Source: Variovorax sp. IB41 (GTDB taxonomy: Bacteria > Pseudomonadota > Gammaproteobacteria > Burkholderiales > Burkholderiaceae_C). Taken from it: a stretch of 64,000 nt of DNA. A program made the translations under genes and the position numbers. This document shows positions 46,786 to 55,107 of this stretch, piece after piece (the stretch's first letter is position 1; every line of letters begins with the position of its first letter). The stretch is from assembly GCF_016405905.1 (NCBI RefSeq), contig NZ_JAEFCB010000008.1:186001-250000 (forward strand), in the 5' to 3' direction. Below the pieces are notes generated by a model. The model was given only the letters and a program-made list of their open reading frames with translations. It made no database searches and was not told the origin of the DNA.

Positions 46786-48270
46786 ATGACAAGCTCCTTC
46801 TCCAATCTATCGCTGGCAGAACCGCTGGCCCGCGCCGTAGCCGAAATGGGCTACGAGACCATGACACCGATCCAGGAGCAGGCCATTCCGGTCGTGCTTT
46901 CGGGCCAGGATGTGATGGGCGCCGCGCAGACCGGCACCGGCAAGACGGCAGCGTTCTCGCTCCCCCTGCTGCAGCGCATGCTCAAGCACGAAAACGCCTC
47001 CACCTCGCCCGCGCGGCACCCGGTGCGCGCGCTCGTGCTGCTGCCCACGCGCGAGCTGGCCGACCAGGTCGCGCAACAGGTCAAGCTGTACGCCAAGTAC
47101 ACGAACCTGCGCAGCACGGTGGTGTTCGGCGGCATCGACATGAAGCCGCAGACGCTGGAACTGAAGAGGGGCGTCGAGGTGCTGGTGGCCACGCCGGGGC
47201 GCCTGCTGGATCACATCGAAGCCAAGAACGCGGTGCTCAACCAGGTCGAATACGTCGTGCTCGACGAGGCCGACCGCATGCTGGACATCGGCTTCCTGCC
47301 CGACCTGCAGCGCATCCTGAGCTACCTGCCCAAGCAGCGGACCACGCTGCTGTTCTCGGCCACGTTCTCGCCTGAAATCAAGCGGCTGGCCGGCAGCTAC
47401 CTGCAGAACCCGGTCACCATCGAAGTGGCGCGGCCGAACGAAACGGCCTCCACCGTCGAGCAGCATTTCTACAGCGTCTCGGACGACGACAAGCGCCGCG
47501 CGCTCAAGCAGATCGTCAAGCAGCGCGGCATCACGCAGGCCTTCGTGTTCGTCAACAGCAAGCTCGGCTGCGCGCGCCTCGCACGCTCGCTGGAGCGCGA
47601 CGGTCTGCGTACCACCGCACTGCACGGCGACAAGAGCCAGGACGAACGCCTGAAGGCGCTCGCCTCGTTCAAGGCCGGCGAAGTCGACCTGCTGGTGTGC
47701 ACCGATGTCGCGGCCCGGGGCCTCGACATCAAGGATGTGCCCGCCGTCTTCAACTTCGACATTCCGTTCAACGCCGAAGACTACGTGCACCGCATCGGCC
47801 GCACCGGCCGCGCCGGCGCCTCGGGCCTGGCCGTGAGCTTTGCCAGCGGCGGCAACGATGCGCGCCTGGTGGCCGACATCGAGAAGCTGATCAAGAAGAA
47901 GATCGAGCTCGAACCCGTCGAGTTCGAAGAAGACCGCCCGCGCGGCCGCATCAACGACGGACGCCGCCACTGGCGCGAAGAAGGTGAAGCCGGCGATGCA
48001 CGCGACGTGCTCGACCAGCCGCGCGAACGCAGCACCAGCAGCTTCGGTGCCGACGCCCCCCGCCGTGGCACCGGCGGTGGCGGACGCCCGCACCGTGCGC
48101 CTTCGGCACCGCGCGATCCGTTCTTCGACAAGCCCTACGAGCCGGGCGAGGCCGACGCCACGCCGGCATGGGAAGCCGCCGCCAAGGCAGCGCCCGCGCG
48201 CGGCATCTCGAGCAACATCAAGAGCAAGCGCAAGGTCGCGGCGCTGTTCAAGAGCGCCGAGCCGAGCTGA
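46786..48270 (+). CDS. rhlE: DEAD-box RNA helicase RhlE
   Basis: A 494-residue ATP-dependent RNA helicase of the RhlE group, active in ribosome assembly, RNA decay and cold growth. All core motifs are present: Q motif (TPIQEQAIP), AQTGTGKT, PTRELADQ, DEADRMLD, SATFS, VFVNSKLG, ARGLDI and HRIGRTGRAG. The C-terminal part from about residue 375 is low complexity, rich in Arg, Gly and Ala, ending in a basic KSKRKVAALFKSAEPS, as usual for RNA binding. The gene has its own promoter region (a GACAAT -10-like box just upstream) and a strong bidirectional terminator. Confidence 0.95.
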   Translation: MTSSFSNLSLAEPLARAVAEMGYETMTPIQEQAIPVVLSGQDVMGAAQTGTGKTAAFSLPLLQRMLKHENASTSPARHPVRALVLLPTRELADQVAQQVKLYAKYTNLRSTVVFGGIDMKPQTLELKRGVEVLVATPGRLLDHIEAKNAVLNQVEYVVLDEADRMLDIGFLPDLQRILSYLPKQRTTLLFSATFSPEIKRLAGSYLQNPVTIEVARPNETASTVEQHFYSVSDDDKRRALKQIVKQRGITQAFVFVNSKLGCARLARSLERDGLRTTALHGDKSQDERLKALASFKAGEVDLLVCTDVAARGLDIKDVPAVFNFDIPFNAEDYVHRIGRTGRAGASGLAVSFASGGNDARLVADIEKLIKKKIELEPVEFEEDRPRGRINDGRRHWREEGEAGDARDVLDQPRERSTSSFGADAPRRGTGGGGRPHRAPSAPRDPFFDKPYEPGEADATPAWEAAAKAAPARGISSNIKSKRKVAALFKSAEPS

Positions 48271-48286
48271 TCGGTTCCAGCGCTGC

Positions 48287-48319
48287 GAAAAAAAGGCCGG
48301 GTGATCCCCGGCCTTTTTC
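48287..48319. terminator. Bidirectional terminator between rhlE and the rhodanese gene
   Basis: AAAAAGGCCGGG pairs with CCCGGCCTTTTT around a short loop. A/T tracts on both sides let it stop rhlE from the left and the minus-strand sulfur operon from the right. Confidence 0.88.
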
Positions 48320-48339
48320 TTTGGCGCATACCTGAACGG

Positions 48340-49977
48340 TCAGATCACCTTGAAGTGATGCGTTCCGTCGCGCCCCAGTTGCTCGACGAGGCCGTACTCC
48401 CAATCGAGGTACGCCTGCATGGCCTCCGCGGGTGCATCGGTGCCTTCGTAGGGGCGGCGATAGCGATCGGTGCGCGCCGTCGCAAGGTGCGTCTCGCCGG
48501 TCTTCGCTTCGAGGCCCGCTGCGAACCATGCCGCATTGCCACCAGCGAGCACCAGCACTTCGACATCACGCTGGCCACGCGCATCGAGCAGCGCGCGCAG
48601 ATCGGCCGCGGCATAGCGCGCGAGCAGGCTGCTGCCGCACGTCAGCACATAGCGCTGCGATGCAGGAATCACCGCATCGATGGCGCCCGCGAGCTGCGCG
48701 CGAATCACATACCAGGCGTCGGGGATGTGCCGCTTCACATAGTTGGCGCTGGTGGTCACGTCGAGCACGGCGGTGCCGGGGTGTTTCAGCAAGTCGGCCA
48801 GCGCCTTGGGCGCGATCTCTCCGACGGCCGCCGCAACCGGCGGGTAGGTAGGCGAGGGCACAGCCTTCTCGGTGAACGCAGAAGCGGAAGGCGCCACGTC
48901 GGGCACATAGACCTCCCACCCCATCTGCGCGAGCCACGACGCGCTCATCGACGCGCGCACGCCATCGTCGTCCGCCAGCACGATGCGCGCGCCACGCACG
49001 GGCACCTGATGGTCGGTCTCCTGCACCAGCTGGCCGCCGGGCGCGCTCGCAAAGCCGGGCAGGTGGCCCGCCGCATATTCCTCGGGCGTGCGCACGTCGA
49101 AGCGATAGACGGTGCGGTGCGGCGCCCCCAGCGTCTGCAACGCATCGAGCGCGATGCGTCGCACGCCGGCTGCATCGGCCACGCGCCGCGCATCGGCCTG
49201 TGCTTGCACGCGGTGCGCATCGGACACCGCGGCGGGCGCCTGCCGGTCAGCCCCATGGTCCAGCACCTGCCCCGCGAGCTTCCAGCCGATGGTGCCGTTG
49301 CGCAGCGCCGCCACCGGGTTCGGAATGCCCGCATTCACCAGCGACTGCGTGCCGATGATGCTGCGCGTGCGACCCGCGCAATTGACGATCACCTGCGTGG
49401 CCGGATCGGGCGCGAGCTCGCGCACCCGCAGCACCAGCTCCGCGCCGGGCACGCTCGTGGCCGACGGAATGCTCATCGTCTGGTACTCGTCGAAGCGGCG
49501 CGCGTCGAGCACGACCACGTTGGCCTTGGCCTCGACCAGCGCCTTCACTTCGGGCGCGGAGAGCGACGGCGTGTGCCGTTCGTGCTCGACCAGTTCGCCG
49601 AACGACTTGCTGGGCACATTCACGTCGCGGAACAGCTCGCCGCCCGCCGCGCGCCAGCCTTCCAGGCCGCCTTCGAGCAGGTGCACGTTCGTGTAGCCGA
49701 GCGCGGCGAGGGTGCGCGCCGCGAGCGGCGCGAGATCGGTGCCGCCGTGCGCGCCGTACAGCACGATGAACGTGTCCAGTCGCGGAATGCGCCGCCAGGC
49801 TTCGATCTCGATCTTCGAGAGCGGCAGGTTCGCGGCCCACAGCGGATGTTCATGCGCGAACGGGTCTTCCTCGCGCACGTCGAGCAGCGCCGTCTCTTCG
49901 CGCGCGAGGAGGCGTTCGCGTACAACGGCAAAGGACACAGCGGCAAAGGACACAAGGGGAAAGGCAGCGGTCGTCAT
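48340..49977 (-). CDS. Four-domain rhodanese-like protein
   Basis: A 545-residue cytoplasmic protein made of four tandem rhodanese domains (about residues 10-115, 135-240, 265-370, 390-495). The active-site loop keeps its cysteine in domain 2 (NCAGRTRS, Cys200) and domain 4 (TCGSSLLAR, Cys447); domain 1 (LYGAHGG) and domain 3 (LADDDGV) lack it. Such proteins transfer or sense sulfane sulfur. The ATG overlaps the stop of the thiol dioxygenase gene (49974-49977). Near the N terminus two 15-base repeats encode SFAAV-SFAVV. As last gene of the leftward sulfur operon it probably handles persulfide or sulfite-level sulfur released there. Confidence 0.9.
   Translation of the reverse strand: MTTAAFPLVSFAAVSFAVVRERLLAREETALLDVREEDPFAHEHPLWAANLPLSKIEIEAWRRIPRLDTFIVLYGAHGGTDLAPLAARTLAALGYTNVHLLEGGLEGWRAAGGELFRDVNVPSKSFGELVEHERHTPSLSAPEVKALVEAKANVVVLDARRFDEYQTMSIPSATSVPGAELVLRVRELAPDPATQVIVNCAGRTRSIIGTQSLVNAGIPNPVAALRNGTIGWKLAGQVLDHGADRQAPAAVSDAHRVQAQADARRVADAAGVRRIALDALQTLGAPHRTVYRFDVRTPEEYAAGHLPGFASAPGGQLVQETDHQVPVRGARIVLADDDGVRASMSASWLAQMGWEVYVPDVAPSASAFTEKAVPSPTYPPVAAAVGEIAPKALADLLKHPGTAVLDVTTSANYVKRHIPDAWYVIRAQLAGAIDAVIPASQRYVLTCGSSLLARYAAADLRALLDARGQRDVEVLVLAGGNAAWFAAGLEAKTGETHLATARTDRYRRPYEGTDAPAEAMQAYLDWEYGLVEQLGRDGTHHFKVI
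49926..49955. repeat. 15-base tandem repeat inside the rhodanese gene
   Basis: CGGCAAAGGACACAG at 49926-49940 is followed directly by the same 15 bases with one change. It encodes five residues twice on the minus strand (SFAAV, SFAVV), an in-frame duplication near the N terminus. Confidence 0.85.
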
Positions 49978-50573
49978 GCGAAGGTCGATCTGAGTTCTTC
50001 GGAGCGGTCCCAGAGGTTGGGAAGCAGCGTGTTGGCGTAGCCCGAGACGAAAGGCTTGCGCCCGCCCTCGGCCGGGTAAGTATGCCGCCGTACCGCGCCG
50101 ATGTTGGCGCCGTAGACGTGGATGCTGATCGACACGCGGTCCGCATGCGCGTTGTGCACGCGGTGCAGGTCGCCGACGGTGGGCGACACGGCCTCCACGT
50201 CGCCCGCATCGAGCCGCACCGCGTCGCCGCGCGGCTGCGCGCGGCCCTCGCCGTCGAACGCGTAGCCCTGGCTGTACTCCGCGCCGCGCAGCATGCCGAT
50301 GAGGCCCCACACCGTGTGGTCGTGGACCGGCGTGGCCTGCCCCGGCCCCCAGACGAAGCTCACGACCGAGAAGCGCTCGGTGCTGTCGGCATGCAGCAAA
50401 AACTGCTGGTAGCGCGCGGGGTCGGGGCGCGCGAAGGCATCGGGCAGCCAGTCGTCGCGCGCCACCAGCGTGCGCAGCAGCGCGCCGCCTTCGGAGAGGA
50501 TGCGCGGTTCGTCGGGTGCGCTGTCGAGCAGCCGGCCGAAGGCGCCGACGAAATCGCGCAGCGGCGCGATCAC
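49974..50573 (-). CDS. Cysteine dioxygenase-family thiol dioxygenase (Gln-type), GTG start
   Basis: A 199-residue cupin that oxidises a thiol to a sulfinic acid with O2. The iron ligands are His84 and His86 in VHDHTVWG and His137 in DLHRVHN; Tyr154 in IHVYG corresponds to Tyr157 of mammalian cysteine dioxygenase. At the place of Arg60, which binds the cysteine carboxylate, the sequence reads YQQFL: Gln57, as in 3-mercaptopropionate dioxygenases; the Cys that forms the Cys-Tyr link is replaced by Gly90. The GTG at 50573 overlaps the upstream stop (GTGA). Variovorax is known for mercaptosuccinate and 3-mercaptopropionate dioxygenases, so the thiol here may be one of these rather than cysteine. 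Confidence 0.88.
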   Translation of the reverse strand: MIAPLRDFVGAFGRLLDSAPDEPRILSEGGALLRTLVARDDWLPDAFARPDPARYQQFLLHADSTERFSVVSFVWGPGQATPVHDHTVWGLIGMLRGAEYSQGYAFDGEGRAQPRGDAVRLDAGDVEAVSPTVGDLHRVHNAHADRVSISIHVYGANIGAVRRHTYPAEGGRKPFVSGYANTLLPNLWDRSEELRSTFA

Positions 50574-51550
50574 GCGGAGCGCTTCCAGAGCTGGGTGTCG
50601 GTGATGGCGCGCACGTCCACGCGCACCGGCAGGATGCCGTCGCGCGCCGAGCGGTCGGCCACGGCCTGTAGCGCGACGATGTCCGCCTCGCTCACCGGCC
50701 GGCCCGCCACCGACGCACGCGCCGTGATGATGCGCGCCGACTCGATCGGCAAGCGCGTGAGCTGGCTGTACGCCTGCGCATAGGCCTCGGGATTGGCCAG
50801 CGCCCAGTCGCCCGCGCGGCCCAGCCGGTCCAGGAACTGGACGATGGCCGCGCGCCGGGCCGGATCGGCCAGCGAATGCTCGCTCGCGGTGATGAAGCCC
50901 AGCGCGGTGTTGATGCCGCGCCCGTCGCGCAGGATCCGCCCGCCCTGCTGCACCGCGATCGTGTAGTACGGATCGAAGACGGCCCACGCGTCGATCTGCT
51001 TCGATGCGAACGCGGCCGCCGCATCGGTCGGCAGCACGAACTTCACCGTCACCTCGCTGCGCGGCACGCCGGCCTCTTCGAGCGCGCCGTAGAGCTGGTA
51101 CTGCGAGATGCTACCGCGCGCCGACGAGACGATCACCGTCTTGCCGCGCAGGTCGCTCACGCTGCGCAGCGTTGAGTCGGGCTGCACCACGATGCCCAGC
51201 GAATCGGCCTTGCCGACGCGCGTGGCGACGATCTTCAGCGGCGTCTTGCCGACGGCCGCGGCCAGCACCGGCAGGTCGCCGGCCATCGCGGTGTCGACGG
51301 CCGCGCTGCGTTGCGCCTCGAACAGCGGCGCGGCCCCTTGGAAATTGGCCCAGCGGTAAGCGAACGGCGCGCCTTCGAGCGCTTTCGACGCCTCGAACAG
51401 CGAACGCAGGCCGCCGGCCTGGTCGCCGAGGATCAGCGTGGTCTGCGGCTGCGCCCACGCACGCAGCGTGCCGGTCGCGGCCAGCGAGAGCGCGGCGCCT
51501 TGCTTCAACCAGCTGCGGCGCGAGGCCTTGGAAAACAGCAGATCGGTCAT
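50570..51550 (-). CDS. Aliphatic sulfonate-type ABC substrate-binding protein (leftward operon)
   Basis: A 326-residue periplasmic binding protein of the SsuA/NMT1-like family. The signal KASRRSWLKQGAALSLAA has a near-perfect Tat motif (SRRSWLK). Mature protein starts QPQTTLILGDQAGGLRSLFE and has SVSDLRGKTVIVSSARGSIS typical of SsuA. It is close in pattern to the binding protein at 60070 (both have GDQ.GGLR.L.EA and a PTDA/PADA stretch). No permease is in this operon; it likely shares the transporter at 57047-58884. Overlaps both neighbours by 4 bases (ATGA at 51547-51550, GTGA at 50570-50573). Confidence 0.9.
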   Translation of the reverse strand: MTDLLFSKASRRSWLKQGAALSLAATGTLRAWAQPQTTLILGDQAGGLRSLFEASKALEGAPFAYRWANFQGAAPLFEAQRSAAVDTAMAGDLPVLAAAVGKTPLKIVATRVGKADSLGIVVQPDSTLRSVSDLRGKTVIVSSARGSISQYQLYGALEEAGVPRSEVTVKFVLPTDAAAAFASKQIDAWAVFDPYYTIAVQQGGRILRDGRGINTALGFITASEHSLADPARRAAIVQFLDRLGRAGDWALANPEAYAQAYSQLTRLPIESARIITARASVAGRPVSEADIVALQAVADRSARDGILPVRVDVRAITDTQLWKRSA

Positions 51551-52782
51551 GCGGCAACTCCCGTCGCCAGCAGCGCGCGCTTGCCCGCGCCGACCAGGAT
51601 CGCATCGTTCTGCGGCGTGTGGATGCGGCTGCACAGCACGTCGCGGTAGTGGCGCTCCAGCGGGTTCTGCCGTGTGAGGCCGTGGTTGCCGCTCAGCTGC
51701 AGCGCTAGCTCGACCACGCGGATCGCGTTGTTCGTCACCGTGTACTTGAGGAGGCCGCTGTCGGTGGCCGGCTGCGCGTGGCCGTTGTCGACGGCCGAGG
51801 CCGCGTCGTCGAGCAGCACGCGGCTGGTGCGCAGCAGCGCCTCGATCTCGCCGACATGCTCCTGCACGCGCGGCAGGCTCGCGAGCGGCGCGCCCAGGCT
51901 GCCGGGTGCGCGCTGGTTCAAGAAGCCCACCAGCCAGTCGCGCGCGGCCTGCGCCACCGCGTCGTAGAGGCTGCCGAGCAGCACGACCATCCAGGCTTGC
52001 TGGGTGGCGTGCGCGTCGATGTCGGTCTGGCTGCCGGCGTCGGGCGCCCAGTCGGCGGGCGCGCGCAGGTCGACCGCGTGGTCCAGGTCGATCGCGACGT
52101 TCTCGAAGATCACTTCGTGGCTGCCCGAGGCGCGCAGGCCCAGGTGGTCCCAGCTGGCGATCACGCGCACGCCGGGGGCATGGCGCGGCACCAGGAACAC
52201 GCCGGTGCGCGGCGTCGCCTCGTCGGTGCGCGCCCACACGGCGAGCCAGGTCAGGCCCTCGATGCCGGTGGTGTAGAGCTTGTGGCCGTCGATCGTCCAG
52301 CCGTTGCCTTCGCGCCTCGCGATGGTCGATGGCAGGCCGCCGCGCGAAGGCGAACCGAGCGCCGGCTCCACGCGCAGCGCGTTGATGAGCGCACCGCGCT
52401 CCACCGCGTCGCGCGCCACGCGTTCGCGCAGTTGCGGCGGCCAGCGGTTGTCGCCGCGCGTGAGCGCATGGTGCTGCAGGTAGGTCATCGTGAGGATGAG
52501 CGCCGTGGCCGGCTCGCCGCGCGCCACGGCCGCGATCACGCGCCGGGCCGTCGCCAGCGTGGCGCTGCCGCCGCCATGTACCGCGGGGGCGACCAGGCCG
52601 ACGAGGCCGTTCGCCTGTAGGGCCTCGAAGTTCTCTTGCGGGAAGGCGCCGCTGCGGTCGTAGTCGGCGGCGGTGGCCGCGAACTGTGCCGACAGCCGGG
52701 CCAGCAGCGTGGCATCGACGGTGGCGGAGGGGGAAGGTTCTTCAGGCGTGGCCGACGGGCGGCGCAAGGGGAGTGCACTCAT
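51547..52782 (-). CDS. SfnB/DszC-like flavin-dependent acyl-CoA dehydrogenase family protein
   Basis: A 411-residue protein of the acyl-CoA dehydrogenase superfamily, most like the group linked to sulfur acquisition (SfnB, DszC). Visible are FPQENFEALQANGLVGL near residue 50, LTMTYLQHHALTRG, GHKLYTTGIEGLTWLAVWAR and SWDHLGLRASGSHEV (FAD/substrate region), and a helical C-terminal domain with QLSGNHGLTRQNPLERHYRD. Members of this group act as FMNH2-dependent monooxygenases or dehydrogenases on organosulfur compounds. It is the first gene of the leftward operon; starts at 52782 with MSALPLRRPSATPEE. An upstream ATG at 52863 would enter the divergent promoter. Confidence 0.88.
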   Translation of the reverse strand: MSALPLRRPSATPEEPSPSATVDATLLARLSAQFAATAADYDRSGAFPQENFEALQANGLVGLVAPAVHGGGSATLATARRVIAAVARGEPATALILTMTYLQHHALTRGDNRWPPQLRERVARDAVERGALINALRVEPALGSPSRGGLPSTIARREGNGWTIDGHKLYTTGIEGLTWLAVWARTDEATPRTGVFLVPRHAPGVRVIASWDHLGLRASGSHEVIFENVAIDLDHAVDLRAPADWAPDAGSQTDIDAHATQQAWMVVLLGSLYDAVAQAARDWLVGFLNQRAPGSLGAPLASLPRVQEHVGEIEALLRTSRVLLDDAASAVDNGHAQPATDSGLLKYTVTNNAIRVVELALQLSGNHGLTRQNPLERHYRDVLCSRIHTPQNDAILVGAGKRALLATGVAA

Positions 52783-52828
52783 GGTTCCCGCACGGTACCG
52801 GCCTGTCGGCGCGCCGAAAACGACGCAT

Positions 52829-52870
52829 CCCGCATATGCAAACTCGTTTTTCTGCGTTCGCATTTGCGGG
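52829..52870. promoter_or_regulatory. Inverted repeat in the divergent sulfur promoter
   Basis: CCCGCATATGC and GCATTTGCGGG are complementary at 10 of 11 positions with a 20-base AT-richer spacer, centred in the 143-base gap between the two divergent sulfur operons. It is a candidate operator for a common regulator (CysB-like or the AraC at 61066). Confidence 0.5.
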
Positions 52871-52925
52871 GCGGCTCGGTACGGTCACGCTTGCCTCCAG
52901 TGCTGGAGAAGAAAGACCGCAACGC

Positions 52926-53939
52926 ATGAAACTCGATGTCCCGCTCGATCGCCGCAGCCTGCTGCAGATGGCCGCCGCATGGGCCGCTGCCGGCCTGGGG
53001 AGCGGCGCCGCGCAGGCCGCAGCGCCGTCGCGCGACCAGGCCTCACTCTCGGGCGTCACCCTGCGCGTCGGCACCTACAAGGGCCTGTGGCGCCCGCTGC
53101 TGCAGGCCTCGGGCCAGGCCAACACGCCCTACAGGATCGACTGGCGCGAGCTCAACAACGGCGTGCTGCACATCGAGGCCATCAACGGCGATGCGCTCGA
53201 CCTGGGCTCGGGCAGCGAGATTCCGCCGGTGTTCGCGGCGCGCCAGAAGTCCAGCGTGCGCCTGGTGGCCGTGACGCACGAAGACCTCAACAACCAGGCC
53301 ACGCTCGCGCGCAAGGACGCACCGATCCGCTCGATCGCCGACTTCAAGGGCAAGCGCGTGGGCTACGTGCGCGCCACCACCTCGCACTACTACCTGGCCA
53401 AGCAACTGGCCGAGGCGGGCCTCTCGTTCAGCGACATCCAGGCCGTGAGCCTCACCCCCTCGGACGGCCTTTCGGCCTTCGCGCGCGGCGACCTCGATGC
53501 GTGGGCCATCTACGGCTACAACGGCCAGATCGCGCGCACCCAGTACGGCGCGCGGGTCATCAAGACCGGCGTGGGCTATCTCTCGGGCAACTTCCCGATC
53601 TACGCCAACCCGCGCGCGCTGGACGACACGCTGCGCCGCGCGGCATTGAGCGACCTGCTGCAGCGGCTGCAGCGTTCGTTCGCATGGATCAACGGCAATT
53701 TCCTCGCCTATGCGCGCGCGCAGTCGGCCGAGACGCGCGTGCCGGTCGGCGACCTGGTCGAACTCTTCAATGGCCGCAGCGGCGACTACAGCCTCGGCCC
53801 GGTCACCGACGCCGTGGTGCGCAGCCACCAGGACGTGGCCGACACCTTCCTGAAGATCGGCGTGCTCGACGGCCCCGCCGATGTGAAGCCGCTGTGGGAC
53901 CGCAGCTTCGAGAACGCGCTGCGCTTGCCCGCCGTCTGA
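52926..53939 (+). CDS. Aliphatic sulfonate-type ABC substrate-binding protein (rightward operon, first gene)
   Basis: A 337-residue SsuA-like periplasmic receptor. The signal (LDRRSLLQMAAAWAAAGLG) is Tat-like, with cleavage near residue 31. Motifs include LRVGTYKGLWRPLLQASG, ALDLGSGSEIPPVFAAR, SIADFKGKRVGYVRATTSHY and FARGDLDAWAIY. The long open frame upstream of 52926 crosses the divergent promoter and is not coding. It leads directly into the SsuD-like monooxygenase, 37 bases downstream. Confidence 0.9.
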   Translation: MKLDVPLDRRSLLQMAAAWAAAGLGSGAAQAAAPSRDQASLSGVTLRVGTYKGLWRPLLQASGQANTPYRIDWRELNNGVLHIEAINGDALDLGSGSEIPPVFAARQKSSVRLVAVTHEDLNNQATLARKDAPIRSIADFKGKRVGYVRATTSHYYLAKQLAEAGLSFSDIQAVSLTPSDGLSAFARGDLDAWAIYGYNGQIARTQYGARVIKTGVGYLSGNFPIYANPRALDDTLRRAALSDLLQRLQRSFAWINGNFLAYARAQSAETRVPVGDLVELFNGRSGDYSLGPVTDAVVRSHQDVADTFLKIGVLDGPADVKPLWDRSFENALRLPAV

Positions 53940-53976
53940 ACACCCCCCAAACCTCGACAACAAACAAAGGACTCCC

Positions 53977-55104
53977 ATGAGCCAGACCACCCAGAACACC
54001 CAGAGCGACGTTGAATTCATCGGCATGATCCAGGGCCAGAAGGTCTCGGAGATCCATGCCGCCAAGGGCCCGGCCATCGACCGCGACTACGTGCGCGCTT
54101 TCGCGCAGGCGCACGAGAATGCCGGCTTCGACCGCGTGCTGGTGCCGCACCATTCGACCGGCCCCGATGCCACGCTCACCGTGGCGTACGCGGCCTCGGT
54201 CACCGAGCGCATCCACTTCATGCTCGCGCACCGCCCGGGCTTCGTCGCACCCACGCTCGCGGCGCGGCAGTTCGCCTCGCTCGACCAGTTCAGCGGCGGG
54301 CGCCTGGGCGTGCACTACATCTCGGGCGGCTCCGACGAAGAGCAGCGCCGCGACGGCGACTGGCTCGACCACGACCAGCGCTACGCCCGCACCGACGAAT
54401 ACCTGGACGTGCTGCACAAGGTGTGGACCGCCGACAAGCCCTTCGACCACGAAGGCGCGCACTACCACTACCAGAACGCGTTCTCCGAAGTGAAGCCGCT
54501 GCAGACGCGCAACGGCAAGCCGCATGTGCCGGTGTATTTCGGCGGTGCGTCGGAGGCGGCCATTCCGGTCGCCGGCAAGTACGCCGATGTGTATGCGCTA
54601 TGGGGCGAATCGCTCGAGCAGGCGCGCGAGCTCACGACGCGCGTGCGCGCAGAAGCAGCCAGGCACGGGCGCAGCGTGCGCTTCTCGGTGTCGTTCCGCC
54701 CGATCCTCGCAGAGACCGAAGAGGCCGCGTGGGCGCGCGCCGAGAACATCCTGGCCGAGACGAAGCGCCTGCGCGTGGTGCAGGGCTACAACCGCGGCGG
54801 CCCGCAGCAAAGCGAGGGCGCCAAGCGCCTGCTCGCCGCGGCCGACAAGGGTCCGCGCGTGGACAAGCGCCTGTGGACGGCCGTCGCACAGGAAATCGGC
54901 GGCCGCTCGAACAGCACCGCGCTGGTCGGCACGCCCGAGCAGGTGGCCGATGCGCTGCTGGACTACTACGACCTGGGCGTGACGACGTTCCTCATCCGCG
55001 GCTTCGATCCGCTGGAAGACGCGACCGACTACGGGCGCGAGCTGATTCCTCGCACGCGCGAACTCGTCGCGCAGCGCGCGCAATCGCAACGCAAGGCGGC
55101 CTGA
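53977..55104 (+). CDS. SsuD-like FMNH2-dependent alkanesulfonate monooxygenase (LLM class)
   Basis: A 375-residue luciferase-like flavin monooxygenase. SsuD-type motifs are FIGMIQG, VLVPHHSTGPDATL, FMLAHRPGFVAPTLAARQFASLDQ, GRLGVHYISGGSDEEQRRDGD, and HVPVYFGGASEAAI. SsuD cleaves alkanesulfonates to an aldehyde and sulfite using reduced flavin. No flavin reductase (SsuE) gene is in the window. It differs from canonical SsuD in the substrate-facing loop, so the sulfonate may be a special one. AAGGACTCCC precedes the ATG. It is followed 3 bases later by the class II aldolase. Confidence 0.91.
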   Translation: MSQTTQNTQSDVEFIGMIQGQKVSEIHAAKGPAIDRDYVRAFAQAHENAGFDRVLVPHHSTGPDATLTVAYAASVTERIHFMLAHRPGFVAPTLAARQFASLDQFSGGRLGVHYISGGSDEEQRRDGDWLDHDQRYARTDEYLDVLHKVWTADKPFDHEGAHYHYQNAFSEVKPLQTRNGKPHVPVYFGGASEAAIPVAGKYADVYALWGESLEQARELTTRVRAEAARHGRSVRFSVSFRPILAETEEAAWARAENILAETKRLRVVQGYNRGGPQQSEGAKRLLAAADKGPRVDKRLWTAVAQEIGGRSNSTALVGTPEQVADALLDYYDLGVTTFLIRGFDPLEDATDYGRELIPRTRELVAQRAQSQRKAA

Positions 55105-55107
55105 GCG

